Position numbers and translations under genes: made by a program
Notes under the pieces: model-generated
Told to the model about the DNA's origin: nothing
Databases searched by the model: none
What the model saw: the letters and a program-made list of their open reading frames with translations, nothing else
Part shown: piece after piece, positions 11,200-58,962 of the stretch
Layout: each line of letters starts with the position of its first letter
Position numbering within the stretch: the stretch's first letter is position 1
Assembly: GCA_963854835.1 (NCBI GenBank)
Contig: OY978525.1
Coordinates: 98,783,388 to 98,847,387, forward strand
Origin: Megamerina dolium
Taxonomy: Eukaryota > Arthropoda > Insecta > Diptera > Megamerinidae
Length of the DNA stretch: 64,000 nt
Direction: 5' to 3'

Positions 11200-12950
11200 C
11201 CTAAACTACAACCACATATTTCGCTCCGATATGAATTTTAACTATTTTTTCAACTCTAAAAACACCCTGGCATAAAAAAATGGCAAATTTAATACGGCTA
11301 TAAAAAAATGTTTACCTAAGAATGAGGAGGTTTTACTATGTAGGCTTAGGTCTCTTATTCTGAGTTGGAATCATTCCGTCACCCGACAATAATCCTGAAA
11401 TTGTGTCACAGTGTAACTCCATCAGCTATGACCAAAATAGATAATATCCAATTTATTTGCGAACAAGTTATTTTTTTATGTATTTAAGCTTAATAATTAT
11501 TAGATTAAAATAAATTTTCGAGTATTTTCAATTTTACAAAAATTTCCAGTTTTGATTGATTTTTTATGGGAAATGCTCATGTAAGAGTATGAACAAGTAT
11601 GAAATATAAATATATTATTCTCAATAAAAGTAGTTTATATGTACAAATATATACTACTATAAATATGTGTCCGTATTCAGAGAAAACATTTTCATGTTGA
11701 AGTCAATAGCCGCATGTCCAAATGGTATAATAAATTATGTCAAGAAACGAAAACTGAAACGTGCAGATAAAGACGATGAAATATGCAAATAGGAAGAAAA
11801 AATAAAAGTATTGTAATTTTATAATCGTATTAATGCAATTAAGTAATCATTTTCATAATTACCTCAGCCAATGCGTAACATATATTTATGTCCAATATAT
11901 ATATCCATATGTGTGTATGAATTTTTTATAGTGGCTATACGACAATTGGCCAATAATAAAATCGAGCATATCTATGTATATAACATATGTATGTATTTAC
12001 ATTTTATTTGCTATTACATATTGAAAATTACAATGTGTTCAACAGTATTTTCCAACTGTCTATCAATGTCTATCACAAAAACAAATGTTTACATATGCAT
12101 TTATACGCATATGCGCATATATGCAATACATACAACAAATACATACAACGTACATATGTGATATTTTATTTGCTTGCTGCACACGTAAGTGCAATGCACT
12201 TTTTTTTGCTACCACATCGAGTACGTTCGCTTCTTCCAAAAAAACAAAAAAATATAAACAAAAAAAAAAATGAAGAAAACCAAAAACAAATAAAACGAAC
12301 GAAAAGTAATGAAATAGTGAAAGAGATGCAGATTGCATACAAAACAAACTGAAGTTACTTTTGAATCATTGCCAGAGAGATGCCAAGTAGTGGTAGCAAC
12401 ATTAGTCGCAGCAGCAGTTGTAGCAACAACAACAACTTCGTTAATGTTGCTAGCAATACCGTATGGATTTTCATTTTTCAAATAACATGAGCGCCATTCA
12501 TACTCACAATTACAGCCACACACACACACACACATACATTCTGAAAATAGTGCAAATTGGTAGTGCAATGATTATAAGTTTGTGAAGCTGTGATTTTCTG
12601 CATTTTCTATGAACGTATGTATGTATATATTTTGATTTTGTTTACGAGTACAAGAGAAAAAGCAACGAAAACCAGAGCTCGAGACTTTAATCTTCTTAGG
12701 TTGGCCTCTTTTTTAACCCGATTTTTTTAAATGTTTCTAATGTATTATGCCTCAACGATATGACATTTATGTAGCAACAACATTTTTTCGTCAAGATGTA
12801 ATTTAACAATACCACCGTTAAGATTTTCCCTTTTTTCTCGAATGTATTTGATTGGCTGATGTGGCTGGTCAAGAGATATTCTACTTTGTCACACAATTAG
12901 CACTAAATGCCAATGTGACACCAACATATGCGCGAAAACTTCCTAAAATA
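11200..12950. other. Intergenic, low-complexity, no gene seen
   Basis: AT-rich DNA with ACAT/TATG runs, an A-rich stretch near 12238-12300, a CAA/GTAGCAA triplet region near 12390-12450 and an (AC)n run at about 12519-12536. Several overlapping open frames at 11.9-12.6 kb have biased residues (K/N or F/C/Y) typical of low-complexity DNA and are not believed. Confidence 0.55.
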
Positions 12951-12959
12951 AACGACGAA

Positions 12960-14720
12960 CTAAGGGGAACTAACTAGATCCATTCTGTCGAATTGCAGCA
13001 TAATAAGTTTTTGAGGAAGTACTTTCATAGGAATTTGTTAGTTGTGATTGGCAGAGTCGAGCAATCGTTTAGGAAATGTGTGCGAGTCTATTTCTCATCT
13101 CAGTCTCCACAATTTCTACAGTATGTTTTCAAATGTATTCGAAATTTCTAGGTGTCTGAGCCCCTAAGCAGCGGTGATCCGAGAAATTCAACGATACCCT
13201 AGCAAAAAGAATGCGGTATCTGTTGATCAGTTGTAGTCTTGCTATAATGAGTCCAAGTCAGACGTGATATGCTGCACGTTCTGGATGAACTCCACCTCGT
13301 TGAAAAGAGTGCATGTAATTGTTTCTTTTGACAACTTCCAGTAGAACATACCAATAGTGCCAATAGTCATTTCGATAGAAGCGCTAAAGCGGATCTATCC
13401 GCCTGACTTCTGATTCCTTTCGATATTCCTATGGACTGAGGTCCAAATAGGAATGATATCAGCTGATTAGCCGATTTAGACCATTCAGTTTAACTTGGAT
13501 TCGAGCGTTTTTATTATAGACTGGCTTTTAGTGAATATAACGACCTTACCAGCTATCCCTGATGTGGTTCCCGATTGGTCGATATGACTTATAATTTCCA
13601 AAACTTTAGTCTGCAAAATCATGGTTTCATTAGATACGCGAATTGAGTGGCCCCGATTATATATTCCGTTTGAAAACTATTTCATTTCCTTTCGTTTCTC
13701 GATGGAAACATTTAAACTGAAATCCCTATTGAAACCAACTTGAGGTATTATGAAATTCGATGTCACACTGAATACATAACTGGAAACTGTTCCTAGTGTC
13801 CTACCATGTTCGTATTTTTTATGTGAGATGTAAGGGTAGATGTACTATCACATTAGAGCTTCCATGAAACATGAGCCCATGCGATACCGACACCAGCCGT
13901 TCGTTGAACTCTATAGAGCTTTCGAACATTGCAGCGATTTACTAGAGCTGGTTCCCAAGCTAGCTTGACGAGTACATCCACTGAGTGATACAAGGACGAA
14001 GCCTCCATCTTTTTCCAAAAATCTGTATACAGGATTAAAAAGCCACGTACATCTTCCTACCTCGCAACTCAATATTGGACTTTCATTTCAGTTTTTAGTG
14101 TATTAGAACCCACAGATACTTGGCTCTGTTTGAAGAGCGAAGGCTGGAATTCTAGTTCTGTCCGGAGTTAATACCTAGTCCGCAGCCTATGGCACAAGTG
14201 CTCTGCTAAATCAGCACCCTCTGTGTAATATCGCTTATTATGCTAAGGAAGATACTTGACTCTATTATCATCAGTCCAGTTCCTGTCCATGAAGAATGTT
14301 GTCCATGACTAGTAGCTCCTTTTTGTGGAGCATCTCTACTTAAATGTTTAAGTAAAGTTGTATTATCTAACTCAGGCTGTATAATTCTCGATTTAAGCAT
14401 AGATACCTTAAAATCATCTTAAACCCCAATTCTGGTAAAAGAATCTTGAATAGCTTTAGTGAAGACATGATTGAGGGCCACCTCGATATCGAGGAAGGCT
14501 GCCAGGGAATAATGTTTGAAGTGAATGGTATTTTCTATTGAGCAGACAACCTCGTGTAGAGCTGTTTCCGTAGATCTGCTCTTGAAGTATATGTGTTGAG
14601 GTATGGAAATTGAGAATCATTCGAATGTTGATTTTAAATGTTTCTCAAAAGTTGTCTTAAGTAAGTACGATGTAAGTCTAATCGGTGTGAAGTCCTTAGT
14701 TGGCTCATTGCTTTCTTGAT
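12960..14720 (-). mobile_element. LINE (R1/LOA-like) RT to C-terminal zinc motif, decayed
   Basis: Read on the minus strand this is a long dead non-LTR element. From about 14600 down I read a block corresponding to the family's K-S-T-E-T-A-L-H-x-V-V-x-x-I-E, then FKHYSLAAFLDIE, the RT palm. Next come QPELDNTTLLKHLSRDAPQKG-like (14206-14400) and a CGLGIN-like block (about 14180), then AKYLW (about 14100). Near 13900 is VQRTAGVG-like, where the family has V-Q-R-L-A-C-L-x-I-T-G-A. At about 13120-13050 a C-terminal C-R-N-C ... H-F-L-N-D-C zinc motif remains. Many frame shifts and stops separate the blocks. Confidence 0.82.
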
Positions 14721-15165
14721 CTATCTCCAAATAAAAAGTATATAAGCCAGCCTTATGCATGCGTTTTTATATCTCCACTAATCAAGAGGTTACATTAGCG
14801 AGTCTTATAGTTTCTGCAACAAGATTTGCGATTCGAACGGAAAATCGACCAAATATGAATTACTGGAATATACTTACTCCCTATCTCAACCAAGTAGAGA
14901 GACTCCCCAACAAAATTTATGTTTTTATTAAATTCAGCCTAACTTTTCTAGGATGCCCCTACCTATACAACGCCGATAGAGATATAAAATGTAAAACCTA
15001 CTCCACCCATAATACTTGCTTCTTATCTCCACCCCCTACCACAACATATTTCTTATTTCCACGTCTCAAACTAAAAGGGAATTTTTCTTTGATTTCAAAT
15101 TGAGAAATATTAAATTCTCAACTTTTTCTCAAATATGAACGGAGCGGACCGAAATACAAGTCGAT

Positions 15166-15420
15166 TCCCAACAAACAATTTGAGATGCATTTGAGAAGCA
15201 GTCCTTTTCTCTAATTTCAAAATTAATTCTCAAATGCATGATTTTTGAGAACTTAATATCACAAAAATTACTAACACTCCCTTTTTTTCATTTTTTAAAT
15301 GTGCTTCGACTTTCACTTGTTTACAGTTTAGTTTCAAATCGTAAATAATCCCGAAAATCGAATGGAGAAATAATATTTTCTCAAACGTTTGAGAATTTTT
15401 TTTCCCAGTGTTTGTTGGGA
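15166..15420. mobile_element. Possible 255-bp MITE
   Basis: TCCCAACAAACA at 15166-15177 is mirrored exactly by TGTTTGTTGGGA at 15409-15420. The interior is rich in TTTGAGAA/TTCTCAAA in both orientations and has no coding capacity. No clear target duplication was found, so this remains a candidate. Confidence 0.45.
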
Positions 15421-15607
15421 CGGCATTCAGACCTCCACACTAGACTTTGGTATAAAATTGAACCAAGGAAAAATACTCAATCCTTTTAGTGGCAAGCTAA
15501 ATTGATGGAGAAAAAATCATCTGAAGAAAACAATAAATAGTTCTGGTATTTCTAGACTGGAGGAAAAGCCAAAGAATTCTCCAGCGTAACATTAGTAATG
15601 TCTGAGG

Positions 15608-15984
15608 TACACATTTATGGTGGGTGCCGTAGCTCAGTGGTTAGTGCTTTAGCCTTCTGATCTGTAGGTCGTGGGTTTAAACCCCGGCTGAAGCATAACA
15701 AATTGTTATGCTTCAGCCGGATTTTTCTGTCTCACGGTACTCACCTGCCGGAAAGAATTCGCAATTTTTCCGACAGTAATTATTTGCCAAAAATGCTTCT
15801 TAAAAAGAGCTCTGTGACAAATCTAAGTTAAAGTGATGTCACAAGTCCAATACTGTCCAAATTTAACACCCACAACAGTATTGGAAAAGAAGATCGGCGA
15901 TATCACAATGGGCCTTTCTCGCCTAAGTGTGTCCTCTCAGAGAGAGGGCAGCCACATAACCTAACCTAACCTACACATTTATGG
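15608..15984 (+). mobile_element. tRNA-derived SINE, complete, TAACC-tail type
   Basis: The element proper is 15621-15971 and is flanked by a perfect 13-bp target duplication TACACATTTATGG (15608-15620 and 15972-15984). It opens with a tRNA-like head: box A TAGCTCAGTGG at 15630-15640 and a box-B-like GGTTTAAACC at 15674-15683 (consensus GGTTCRANNCC, so slightly changed). The unrelated body follows, and the 3' tail ends CATAACCTAACCTAACCT. The head could still act as a Pol III promoter. It is not a tRNA gene: no acceptor stem or proper anticodon arm forms, and the same head recurs in other copies. A short inverted GCTTCAGCCGG copy follows the head. Confidence 0.9.
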
Positions 15985-17340
15985 ATGTATGAAGCACACG
16001 ATATTTTTATGGTGCAAAAAAAAAAAAAATTCCTTAAGTTACATAAAATTCTTTTAAGAGTAGCACGAAGGAAGTACCCACAATTGACACAGTGCCATTC
16101 AATCCATATATACATAAACATACATATTTATATCGTACATACACATATACATATATATAAGTACATAAGTGCCTACATCTCATGAATATCAATATATATG
16201 TACGTGTTTGTTTCACGGGTATAAGAACATTGCATTTGAAAAGAAAATCAAGAGAAGAAAGCCCTAATATAATTGAAACAGAAGGTGAAACAACATTAGC
16301 ATAAGATGTTGATGATGATGACTTCCACGTATGTATGTGTATCTACTCTCTCATAACATGATTATGGTATTTATACGCATTCATTCTTTTTCGATTTTCA
16401 CAATTTTCTTATTTTTTTTTTTTCTTTTTCACATCCATTCAACTGCTCTATTATACGATATAGTTGAAGGAATAAACTTGATGGGACATTGAGTTGGAAG
16501 TGTTGAAAATATATATAAAAAGCAATCGTTTCACATACTAAGCCATGTATGTAAAGTGTGTACATTAGGGTGGGTCAACTGTTTTGTCCAAAATTGGTAT
16601 TGCAAAATAAGAAACTAGCGTGTATATTTGCTCCCAAATCCAGGAGCCTAGAATCAATTTTGTCGGTTCGAAATTTAACAAACCTTCTAGCTCTCGATTA
16701 GTCTTCTAGTGAATCAAAATATTGTGGTGCACGTCATAAAATAGAGCAAACTTCATATTTCGCTGCTAGAAACTGTATAGAGGGTAAGGCATTTTAAAGA
16801 AAATTTATTTCAATGCATTGGAAACTCCAAAAAAGATCAGAATCATACATTTTTTTGTTAAAGCTTTTGCTGTAAAAAAAATTTCTTCCCATTCTAATGC
16901 CTATTATTGTATGCAAATATATAAGTTATTGTGCTTTTGTTTGTTGAAAAGTCTATGGCGCTATATTTAAGCATTTTCTCTGCGTCTACTTGCGTTATTG
17001 TATGCATCAACGCATGAAGATAGAGAGAGAGAGAGAGAATGAAAAGAAATTGCTTTGACGCACTTCCGACATTTCGTCAACAACAAGAATAACAATTGAG
17101 ATACCAGTACGGCATATAGAGGTTCAACAATCTTCTTCTTATCGTTGTTGTTGTTGCTGCTATTATTTCACTGTTGCTTTTCTTGTTGTTGTAGAACTGC
17201 CTAATTATTCGTGCTCACATTTTCAATTTGCATCTTATGTATTTCAATTACACTGAAAGAAAAGAACAAAGATGCTGGTTATTGATGAAAAGCATATAAA
17301 TTATTTGACATATTACATATTTTTTATTATAGCATTTCTT
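15985..17340. other. Sequence upstream of exon 1a, no gene seen
   Basis: AT-rich DNA with TACATA runs near 16100-16200. A lone TTAGGGTGGGTC near 16566 resembles a transposon end, but no partner was found. The stretch before exon 1a may contain the promoter or an untranslated exon. TTCTCTTTATTTTTAG ending at 17356 would serve as a 3' splice site for an upstream non-coding exon. Confidence 0.45.
17023..17037 (+). promoter_or_regulatory. GAGA tract upstream of exon 1a
   Basis: A run of GA dinucleotides lies about 360 bp before the exon 1a start codon. In flies such runs bind GAGA factor or CLAMP at promoters. The position is suggestive, but GA runs also occur elsewhere in this window (3787-3813, 62392-62412) far from any gene. 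Confidence 0.3.
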
Positions 17341-17396
17341 TTCTCTTTATTTTTAGCACGTCTTAATAAACGCTCATCAAAATTTTTTGCTTTAAA

Positions 17397-52482
<35,086 letters not shown>

Positions 52483-52925
52483 GTGAATCGAATGCATTGC
52501 CAGTGTGATCAACGTGATCATCGTCATCATCATTAAGTACTAAATATTACACATCATACTTATTTACATACATATATTTCACTACGTTTTTGTGACACTT
52601 CAGTTATCAATTACTTAGTCAGTCACTCAATCAGTTACAAAACGGCAACAATGTTGGCCAAATTATCACAAATGCATATAGTCGTTTTTTTTTATTTTTT
52701 GTTACCTTTTTTTTACCTAACTACCTACTTATATTTTAAAGCAAAAATCAACTACATTGCATATCTTATAAAACGAAGAAAGAATAAAGCAAAAATATTG
52801 AAAACCATTTCAAATTATATTTAAATGAAAATGTATACAAAACAAAAAATTATGCCAAAAAAAAAAAAATTATAAATTACAAATATATAAGTAAATACAT
52901 ATTACAAATAAATTAATAAAAATTT
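52483..52925 (+). terminator. 3' UTR with candidate poly(A) signals
   Basis: AATAAA occurs at 52783-52788, 52907-52912 and 52915-52920 after the cytochrome b561 stop, with more at 53269-53274 and near 53463. Any could be used, and several 3' ends are likely. The first AATAAA gives a UTR of about 320 nt. Confidence 0.55.
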
Positions 52926-52929
52926 AATA

Positions 52930-54060
52930 TAGTCAAGTACATACATACATACATCGAGAATCGAGAATCGAGAAATGAAGGAAAGATACACTGTGCGCTG
53001 TGGACATGATACAGAGAAAGTTCTAAATACAAATTCCAAGTCCATTCAAATCATATTGGGTATTTACATTAATAATGTAGTATTTTTTATATATATACAC
53101 ACTCACCGAAATTCTGACATTTACTATATATGTATGTAGTGTATATTTATTTCATCATTGCGATCCATCCACTCCCTTCGTTAGCGTCTTTCTTGTGATT
53201 GATCACTTTGTTTTAAATTGCCGCCGCCATTTTGTACAATTTGCAATCGTGAAATGGAATCAAATACAAATAAAATCAAAATGTTCTAACTACACATTTA
53301 CATAATATATTTATGATTAAGCAATTACATATAATCGTCGTAGTTGAATTCCTCCTATATTTTTGTTTGTTTATTATCACCTTTTTATACAAATATTATA
53401 TGTGTATATGTATAACGCTAAGCATATGTAAGCATGTGTAATAATATTTTTAAATTTAAAAGAAATAAATATTTAAAAAATAATAGATATAAAAACTTCC
53501 AATCAATTTGATGGTTTGCATTTGTTAAATTTATTTCATCGGACGAAGAATGAATTATAAATTTTGTTATTTAACCTAACTATAATGTTACTATCGTATT
53601 GCTGTTGTACAATATGAATACAATTTTCTTTTAAATACAGTTTATTCTACATCTAGCGAAAGTCCATTTAATCTTTTTAAACCTTTATAAAACAAATTTT
53701 GCTCTCCCTTTTCCGTGCTAAAGAACGACAATCTAAAATTGTTGTTATTAAGCAATTTTCTTCATTCAAGACTACATTGCTTTTTGAGTACTTTGCTATT
53801 GTATTCAAATTATGGTACAATAATATACTTGATCACTCGGGAAAATCAGTAGATAATTAAATTCACATTTTGCAATGATCCCCTTGATAATTCGAAAAAG
53901 ATAGAAATCACTGCTTGCTATATGCGCATTGTACAGTTCCTTTTTTCCTTTCAAAAATCCTTATGTTCCTAGATGTGAAAGTACATTCTCCTAAAGCTGC
54001 AATATTACCTCTCAGGATTGCTTTTAGTTCTTTTTACTGATGAACACGTAAAATCAATAG
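52930..54060. other. Downstream intergenic DNA, no gene seen
   Basis: AT-rich, with a GAGAATC triplicate at about 52956-52971 and further AATAAA signals that may belong to longer 3' ends of the b561 transcript. No other gene found. Confidence 0.5.
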
Positions 54061-54580
54061 TTATAGCCTAGACAGACGGAAGCCTAATTCCGGATTACCG
54101 AGTTAATTCGAATTAACTCGGGCATTAACTGCAGCTAATCTGCATAAACTCTATGAGTTAATTCTCAAAATAAAAGAGGATTAGGGCAATTTGCGATGGC
54201 AACACTGCTGAAAGTTGTCTATAGTGAATTTTTCTCCATCCATTTTACAAAATATTAGGTGTGTTCGCTAACAAAAAACTTTCAACTATTGTTAACAGTT
54301 TTCAACATGAAAAGTATTGGCGAACAAATAAATCCAGCTGTCAATTACGAACGGTGAATGTCAATTTACAAGATTCTGATAGTTTTCTTGTAGATTTTCT
54401 CATATCGAGAGTGATAGACGACAGAAATTGATAGTGATAGTAATGTAAGTGGACAGACCTAATAAAACAGCAATCAGCCGTTTAGTTAATCCGCAATACT
54501 GCCGTCTGTTAGGTTATTATTTTATTCGGATTAAGTGCGCCGGTAATCCGGAATTAGGCTGCCGTCTGTCTAGGCTATTA
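54061..54580. mobile_element. 514-bp TIR element, PIF/Harbinger-like
   Basis: The arm at 54064-54100 (TAGCCTAGACAGACGGAAGC ...) is the mirror of 54541-54577 (... GCCGTCTGTCTAGGCTA) over 37 bp with one mismatch. TTA lies on both outer sides (54061-54063 and 54578-54580), the 3-bp target typical of PIF/Harbinger. A second internal GCCGTCTGTTAGG sits near 54502. A 72-codon frame crossing the right arm is chance. No transposase is present. Confidence 0.82.
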
Positions 54581-55062
54581 GTGTACTATCGAAAATTAAC
54601 TGTCTTTCTGTCCTCCAGAACAATATTACTCGTTACTGTATTACGTGGGCAGCAATCGAGAAAATGACACCATCTTTTTTTATGTTTCGTTAGATTAGTT
54701 TTATTTTCAAATAGTTAAGCATCAAATGGATATATCCCAATGTCATCACCAGTAGCTATTGAAACTACATCATTTAATAGCCCACAATTAAATGGTGTCA
54801 TAGTTTTCTTGCGTCATTTCACGCGATATTCTTATTAAATTATGAATTATATAAATTAAGAGAAATTATGAATAAAATTGTATGCTTTCGATTAAAATAG
54901 TCGACAGGAAAAAAATTACCTTAAAAAAGTATGATTTAAAGACTAAATTTGGGGCGCTGAAAAAGAACATGGCAATCATTATTTACTAACAACTGTTTTT
55001 GATTAACCTTTACAAAATTCGTTGTACACAAAATTCATTGAACCATACATTTATTATATATA

Positions 55063-55408
55063 AGGTTAGGTTAAGTTATGTGGCTGCCCTCTCTCTGAGG
55101 GGACACATTTAGGACAGAAAGGCCCATAGCGATACCACCGAGCTTCTCTTCCAATACTGTTGTGCGCGTTAAATTTGGACAGCTTTAGAAGGAACATACT
55201 TATATTAGCCTCTCTTTAGCCTCACTTGAACTTAGTTTTGTCACAGAGTTCTTTTATGAAGCATTTTTGGCAAATTGTTACTGGTAGAAAAATCATCAAT
55301 TCTTGCCAGCAGTTGGGTACCGTTCGAAAGAAAAATCTTTTCGATATTAAATTTTGTTATGCTTCAGCCGGGGACCTGCAGATCAGAAGACCAACGCACT
55401 AACCACTA
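55063..55408 (-). mobile_element. tRNA-derived SINE, TAACC-tail type, head truncated
   Basis: The + strand begins AGGTTAGGTTAAGTTATGTG with CTGCCCTCTCTCT and AGGACAGAAAGGCCC, then the body, and stops at AACCACTA, inside the head complement. The first about 20 bases of the head, including part of box A, are missing. There is an internal deletion near 55205-55230 relative to other copies. Confidence 0.85.
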
Positions 55409-55419
55409 TGTATAAAGAT

Positions 55420-56355
55420 TGCAAACATTTAAATGGCAACTGATTTTTAAGCACTTTGACTGCAAAAATTCCATATTGTATTATATAAGTGAAGTTAGTT
55501 AGTTCGTTAACCCTTTTATATATACCAATTTCATTGTTTCACATCCGAACAAAATCGAATAACATATTGTTGCAAATTGTTTTGCAGCGATTTGAAAATT
55601 AAATCTAATTTTTCCAAAATAGTAGTCATTATGAACGGTATTCGTTTTCTTACTTTTTCTTTTGTCAATAATTGTATTTATATAAATCTATTAATTCTTT
55701 GCTATTTAAATAATATAAATTTTAGCAAAATATAGTTTATTTGAAATTTGAAATGTAACATCCCTATAAAATTGAATTTAATTATTATACAAAATAATTA
55801 CAACTCTGTCATTATTTTGAGGGCAACTGGAAATTTCTGCACACTGTAACTTTTACTAAAACAAATTACTAGTTTCTTATACTGGGCCAAAAATTAAAAT
55901 CTAGATAATTTCATACGTTGTTTGTGTCTTCCGCCTTCTTCCGTTTTATGATTTCCATCAGTTTTTAGTTTTTCAATTTAGCATATCCATTATTGTAGCA
56001 TGAGAATAAAACTAATATATGCAATCAGTTAAAAGAAATCCAGTGTTTCTAAAAATATGAAAAGAAATCACATGTATACAGTGGCTCTCAATAGTAATGG
56101 CACAAATCTTAATTGTTCTTCGTTTCGTTTCTATTTAAAAATAAATATATCGACTTTTGAAAGAGAATGTTAAATATAAAAAACTATTATGATATAAATT
56201 CTGTTACAAGATTTCTTTCATTATAAAACCACTATATATATATATAGTTTCGTTTTTCCGCAGATATTATTATTATTTGTTTTATTTTTAAAAGTAGACA
56301 TAAAAACCAAAAGCAACAGAAAATATATTAAACCAATTTTAATTTAATTTATCAA
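55420..56355. other. Intergenic, no gene seen
   Basis: AT-rich sequence without recognised motifs. Confidence 0.5.
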
Positions 56356-56359
56356 AAAA

Positions 56360-56741
56360 ATTACGAGAAAAATAAAAATAAAAATAAATATGTGGCACTT
56401 AAAGCCCCAAAGGGCTCATTGGTCGAGCTTCTCTTCCATTACTGTTGTGCGTCTTAAATTTGGACAGTGTTAGAAGGGACCTACTTATTTTAGCCGGTTC
56501 CGAACGGCAGAACACTTGTGACTTCACTTTCTCTGAGCTTTGTCACAGAGTTCTTTTAGAAGCTTTTTCATGGCAAGTTGTTACTGTCGGAAGAATTGCC
56601 AATTGCTTGCCGACAGGTGGGTACCATTCGAAAGAAAAATCTTATCGATATTAAATTTGTTATACATCAGCCGGGATTGAACCACGACCTACAGATCAGA
56701 AGGCGAACACATTAACCACTGAGCTACGGCATTACGAGAAA
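56360..56741 (-). mobile_element. tRNA-derived SINE, complete, ATTT-tail type
   Basis: The element (56371-56730) has its head on the right (GAGCTACGGC at the end). An 11-bp target duplication ATTACGAGAAA lies at 56360-56370 and 56731-56741. The tail AATAAAAATAAATATGTGGC and the hairpin block AAAGCCCCAAAGGGCTC are on the left. It is very similar to the copy at 25701-26065. The box B complement GGGATTGAACC is intact. Confidence 0.92.
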
Positions 56742-56744
56742 GAT

Positions 56745-57640
56745 ACATGTGGAAAATTAAGCTCTAAGTAATAATGGAATCAGAGACAAACGAAATGATA
56801 GGGGAACCAGAAAAAAATTAAACGGAATATTAAATCAGTACCTACTTATTAGGAAAACTATTTTCCCAATAACGATCTATCCCCGATTGGGTTTTGGTTT
56901 TACTCATTTGCAGTAATAAGATGGTTGATTGGAGCTGATTTAGAGTAAAAATGCCTTTTTAAAAAATATTCTTTCTTCAAATACACTAATACAAATATAA
57001 GTTTGTGGTTTTTATAAATCCTCTTTTAACAAAAAAAGAACAAAACATTCATATTTTGATTTTACATTTACGTCCCACCTTCCTTGATATCTAAAATTAA
57101 AAACATCCGAATAGCTAATTAGTTTTTTAATGGTCCAGTTTTTTCCATGTCCAGTACAGGAAGATTTTTTTAAATTGTATTTTGTTAAATTGTTGTAGGC
57201 TACCGCATTAATCATCAAGTTGTGACAGTATAAAGGTTGAATGAGCATTAAAAGATAGAATTAGAAAAAAATTTTGAACTTGTAATTGGGTACCTCGAGT
57301 GAGTGGGTTTTATTGGGGGAAAAAATTAAAATATATTTGTGCTAAATTTAAATAATATCATACACGTGAAAGCATAATAATATGTAACTGTGGAGTATAA
57401 TAAAATAAAACAAAATTTATACACACAAATTTCTATATAATATTCTGCTAAATTAATTCGCGAATTTATATTATGAAAGAAAATTTGTTAGGTGGCAGCA
57501 CTATGTTAATTAATATATTGTTAACAGCGAGAAGCGACGAAACAAATTTTTGTGTCTTGTAGTTATTAAGTATTCATGTTTCATAAGACAGTGCTTTTAA
57601 CCTTTTTTTTATTTCCAATTTATTGAAAGTACTTCAGTAA
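56745..57640. other. Intergenic, no gene seen
   Basis: AT-rich DNA between a SINE and the large repeat copy. Short open frames only. Confidence 0.5.
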
Positions 57641-57651
57641 TTTGCTTATTT

Positions 57652-58962
57652 TTATACCCTGCATAATGCAATATGCATGGTATATTCATTTCGGTCAGAT
57701 GTTTGTGTCCACTTGAAGGAATCTCCGGAGATATAGACATGGATATATATTCGTGATCAGTGTCGATTAAATTTTCGATTTAACGATGTCCGTCCGTCCG
57801 TCCGTCCGTCCGTCCGTCCGTCCGTCCGTCCGTCCGTCCGTCTGTCTGTCACCTGGCTGGTTCGCACGATAACTTGAGTAAATATTGAGCTATTTCGATG
57901 AAATTTGGCATAAGTAATCTATGATCCAAGGGTACGGAGGGGATTGATATTGGGAATGATCGGTCAATAACCACGCCCACACCAAGCATTCAAAGCGACT
58001 AACCTCGAAATTTTCAAAATCTTTAACTTGCTATAACTCACATACTATACCACTTGGGACAACAATATTTTGCACATAGAGTTATATTATACTACTATAT
58101 AACCTCTCCAAAAGTGGGTGAGCCACGCCTACTTACTAGCGTAGCTCTCATACAAAGTGTCTGTACTTCTTTTAAATTGAAACTGCTGTAACTTCTACAA
58201 TCTTCTGTCTAGAATAACCATAATTGACACTTAGATTAACACGGTAGTCAGAAATAATATGGCAGAAAATCAATGTGCCACGCCCACTTCTTTTTGGGTC
58301 TCCCATACAAAGTTGCGGAAATTAAATAAAATGTTACCGGTTATAACTTGCAAACTATTCAGCGTAGAATAACGAGATTTAAGGTGTGGATTAGTATTGT
58401 ACGAGCAACTAGGCTCACAGAAAATGGGCGCACCACGCCCAGTGTTTATCGTAACCCCCATACAAATTTTAAATTGAAACAGCTGTAACTTAGGCAATCT
58501 TATGTCTACAATAACCATAATTGACACTTAAATTAATATCGTAGTCGGAAATAATCTGGCGAAAAATCAGCGTACCACGCCCACTTCTTATTGGGGCTCC
58601 CATACAAAGTTGAGGAAATTAAACAAAAATGTTAACCACCATAACTTAGAAACTATTCAACGTAGGACACCAAATTTAAGGTGTGGATTAACATTGAAAA
58701 ATTAATTGGATTTACTAGAAAGTGGTAAGCCACGCCCACTTTTTATATAGCTCCCATACTAAGCCTCGGAATTATCTTAAAATCCTTTTACTTCGTCAAA
58801 GTCAACCATATTTCGGGTGTAAATTAGTAGTATATGCAAAAATTGTTTCTCGAAAAGTGGAAATAAAAGAAAAGTTGGATATTCGAGTAAACTTTTTATA
58901 TATAAATCTACATATGCAGGGTATAGTTTGGTCGGCCCCAGCCGACTGTAAGGAGATTTTTC
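57652..58962 (-). repeat. Second large copy of the 298-bp-unit repeat family, reversed
   Basis: It begins TTATACCCTGCATAATGCAA and ends CATATGCAGGGTATAGTTTG then CCGACTGTAAGGAGATTTTT, the mirror image of the 44023-45818 copy. A GTCC run (57788-57844) is followed by TCTGTCTGTCACCTGGCTGG. The tandem core is shorter here (about two units of GCCACGCCCACTT with CCCATACAAAGTTG), giving about 1.3 kb against 1.8 kb. Confidence 0.88.

Noticed and set aside
11871..12568. Several overlapping open frames of 94-121 codons
   Set aside because: They lie in low-complexity AT-, CA- and A-rich DNA on both strands and have biased residues (K/N or F/C/Y). No motif.
15621..15700. Apparent tRNA gene with box A and box B
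   Set aside because: The stems of a tRNA do not form, the same head recurs in at least five other places followed by the same body, and target duplications flank the whole unit. It is a SINE head.
16566..16580. TTAGGGTGGGTCAAC as a MITE end
   Set aside because: It resembles the end at 9555-9563, but no partner end was found within the next kilobase.
57788..57850. GTCC tandem run as a CRISPR-like or regulatory array
   Set aside because: It is a 4-bp microsatellite inside a dispersed repeat in a eukaryotic genome.
58270..58527. 85-codon frame shared between 44971-45228 and 58270-58527
   Set aside because: The peptides look conserved only because both lie in the same 298-bp repeat unit. The frame breaks in other units and has no domain.
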